From Methylococcaceae bacterium UBA4132 (GTDB taxonomy: Bacteria > Pseudomonadota > Gammaproteobacteria > Methylococcales > Methylomonadaceae): a DNA stretch of 7,104 nt. Under the pieces are notes generated by a model. That model worked only from the letters and a program-made list of their open reading frames with translations, made no database searches and was not told the origin of the DNA. The translations under genes and the position numbers were made by a program. The stretch covers positions 7,091 to 14,194 of the forward strand of contig DFWO01000144.1 of NCBI GenBank assembly GCA_002380945.1, read 5' to 3'. This document shows, piece after piece, positions 5,943 through 7,104 of the stretch; position 1 is the stretch's first letter, and every line of letters begins with the position of its first letter.

Positions 5943-7043
5943 ATGTCAACACAAGTTCAATTTGTAACACTGCGTTTTTTAAGAGAAGGTATGCGGCGGC
6001 TATTACCAAACGCCCAAGCAGTGTTATTGGCATCGACGTTAATCGTTAGTTTTGTACTGATTTATTCTCTGTCCGATTTGCTAATGCCTGTCTTCGTCTC
6101 TATCGTGCTTGCTTACTTATTGGAGGGCATAGTGAGTAAAGTCGAAAGCATGAAAATGTCACGCCTTGCTGCTGTCTATCTAGTATTTTTAAGTTTTATG
6201 ATAGGTTTAGGGTTTTTATTGTTTTTTTTACTGCCCATCGTGTCAGAGCAAGCCGTGGAGCTAGTACAACAAATCCCCAGTATTCTCAGTCGCGCACAAA
6301 CCGAAATCATGCGCCTATCCAGAGTATATCCGCAGTTTTTTTCCGAAAAGAAAATTCAACAAATTATGCCCTTGGCACAAAAAGAATTATTAGGCTACGC
6401 ACAAAACTTATTATCCGTTTCTGCCGCCTCAGTAGTCGGTTTAGTCAGCGTGATGATTTATTTATTCTTAGTCCCCATGATGGTATTTTTCTTTTTAAAA
6501 GACAAAGAATTATTAGTGTCTTGGTTTGTACAATTTATGCCTAGCGAACGGCATTTAACCGTTCATGTCTGGGAAGAAATTGATGAACAAATTGGTAATT
6601 ATGTCCACGGTAAATTTGCCGAAGTATTTATACTCTGGTTTGTCAGTTTTGCCACTTATGCCGCGCTGGGTTTAAATTACGCCATGTTACTGGCAGTATT
6701 AATGGGCTTACAGGTTATTATTCCTTATGTTGGTGCAACCCTAGTGACTTTTCCCGTATTAGGCGTAGCGTATTTTCAATGGGGATTAAGCGGCGATGAT
6801 TTCATGTACGTCGTCATTGCCTACAGTATTATTCAAGCCTTAGACGGTGTGATATTAGTCCCGTTATTATTTTCCGAAGCCGTTAATTTACACGCCGTCG
6901 CCATTATCATTGCGATATTATTTTTTGGTGGCTTATGGGGATTTTGGGGAGTATTTTTAGCCATTCCTTTAGCCACCGTCGTTAAAGCCGTATTAACCTC
7001 GTGGCCGCGTATTGGTACTAATGCTTTAAATACTAACTATTGA
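5943..7043 (+). CDS. PerM / AI-2E transporter-family (UPF0118) inner-membrane protein
   Basis: A 366-residue polytopic membrane protein of the AI-2E transporter superfamily (E. coli PerM and TqsA, about 345-355 residues). Members are described as exporters of autoinducer-2 or as Na+/H+ antiporters; the substrate here cannot be told. The typical layout is visible: hydrophobic segments near 25-42, 46-62 and 75-98, then a soluble helical stretch (about 100-158, EQAVELVQQIPSILSRAQTE), then segments near 160-185, 226-243, 247-278, 286-310 and 318-350. Conserved family positions include GNYVHGK (218-224), PYVGA (261-265), and LDGVILVPLLF (300-310). The ATG at 5943 has a weak site (CAGG at 11 nt). 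An in-frame ATG at 5991 has AGAAGG but only 1 nt away, so I keep 5943. It is transcribed divergently from the DHH operon and shares a 123-bp control region with it. Confidence 0.92.
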   Translation: MSTQVQFVTLRFLREGMRRLLPNAQAVLLASTLIVSFVLIYSLSDLLMPVFVSIVLAYLLEGIVSKVESMKMSRLAAVYLVFLSFMIGLGFLLFFLLPIVSEQAVELVQQIPSILSRAQTEIMRLSRVYPQFFSEKKIQQIMPLAQKELLGYAQNLLSVSAASVVGLVSVMIYLFLVPMMVFFFLKDKELLVSWFVQFMPSERHLTVHVWEEIDEQIGNYVHGKFAEVFILWFVSFATYAALGLNYAMLLAVLMGLQVIIPYVGATLVTFPVLGVAYFQWGLSGDDFMYVVIAYSIIQALDGVILVPLLFSEAVNLHAVAIIIAILFFGGLWGFWGVFLAIPLATVVKAVLTSWPRIGTNALNTNY

Positions 7044-7104
7044 TGATAGGACGCATGACATGAGCGAGCATTTTTTAACCGATTAGAAGTTACGCATTGA
7101 CGAT

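Noticed and set aside
6222..6229. A run of eight T in the PerM-family gene as a phase-variation tract.
   Set aside because: It encodes ordinary Leu/Phe codons of a membrane segment in an AT-rich gene, is short, and the frame is intact on both sides.
7044..7104. A terminator after the PerM-family gene.
   Set aside because: A T6 run is present, but no stable GC-rich stem precedes it.

Overview
The window looks like core chromosome of a moderately AT-rich gammaproteobacterium. The cues are protein-level: a GalU with the usual bacterial motifs, a bifunctional ManC/AlgA-type GMP/PMI, a short stand-alone CysC close to the E. coli form, and an STAS-fused MlaE permease. The codon use and the hairpin motif would suit a sulfur-oxidising (Thiotrichales-like) or methanotrophic lineage, but that is a weak inference. 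No phage, transposase, tRNA, rRNA or CRISPR is visible, and no stretch over 300 bases lacks a gene.

Layout. Six genes lie on the minus strand, reading from about 5820 towards position 1: a DHH/DHHA1 phosphoesterase (5819-4860), adenylylsulfate kinase cysC (4852-4232), bifunctional mannose-1-phosphate guanylyltransferase/mannose-6-phosphate isomerase manC (4229-2829), UTP-glucose-1-phosphate uridylyltransferase galU (2803-1913), a membrane-anchored SIMPL/DUF541 protein (1809-1057), and an STAS-MlaE-type lipid ABC transporter permease (1031 to beyond the left edge). Gaps are 7, 2, 25, 103 and 25 nt. The first four genes therefore look like one operon and the last two like a second unit. The 103-nt gap between the units holds a REP-like hairpin. 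On the plus strand, a PerM/AI-2E-family membrane protein (5943-7043) is transcribed divergently from a 123-bp shared promoter region.

How the genes may work together. cysC makes PAPS. DHH/DHHA1 proteins of the NrnA type can remove pAp, the by-product of PAPS use. manC supplies GDP-mannose and galU supplies UDP-glucose. The first operon therefore reads as activated sulfate plus activated sugars, which would suit a sulfated surface polysaccharide or glycolipid. No sulfotransferase or glycosyltransferase lies in the window, so this is a hypothesis. The second unit points to envelope maintenance (retrograde phospholipid transport).

I see no clearly undescribed system. The best leads are the DHH-cysC pairing inside a nucleotide-sugar operon, the SIMPL-MlaE pairing and the intergenic hairpin.
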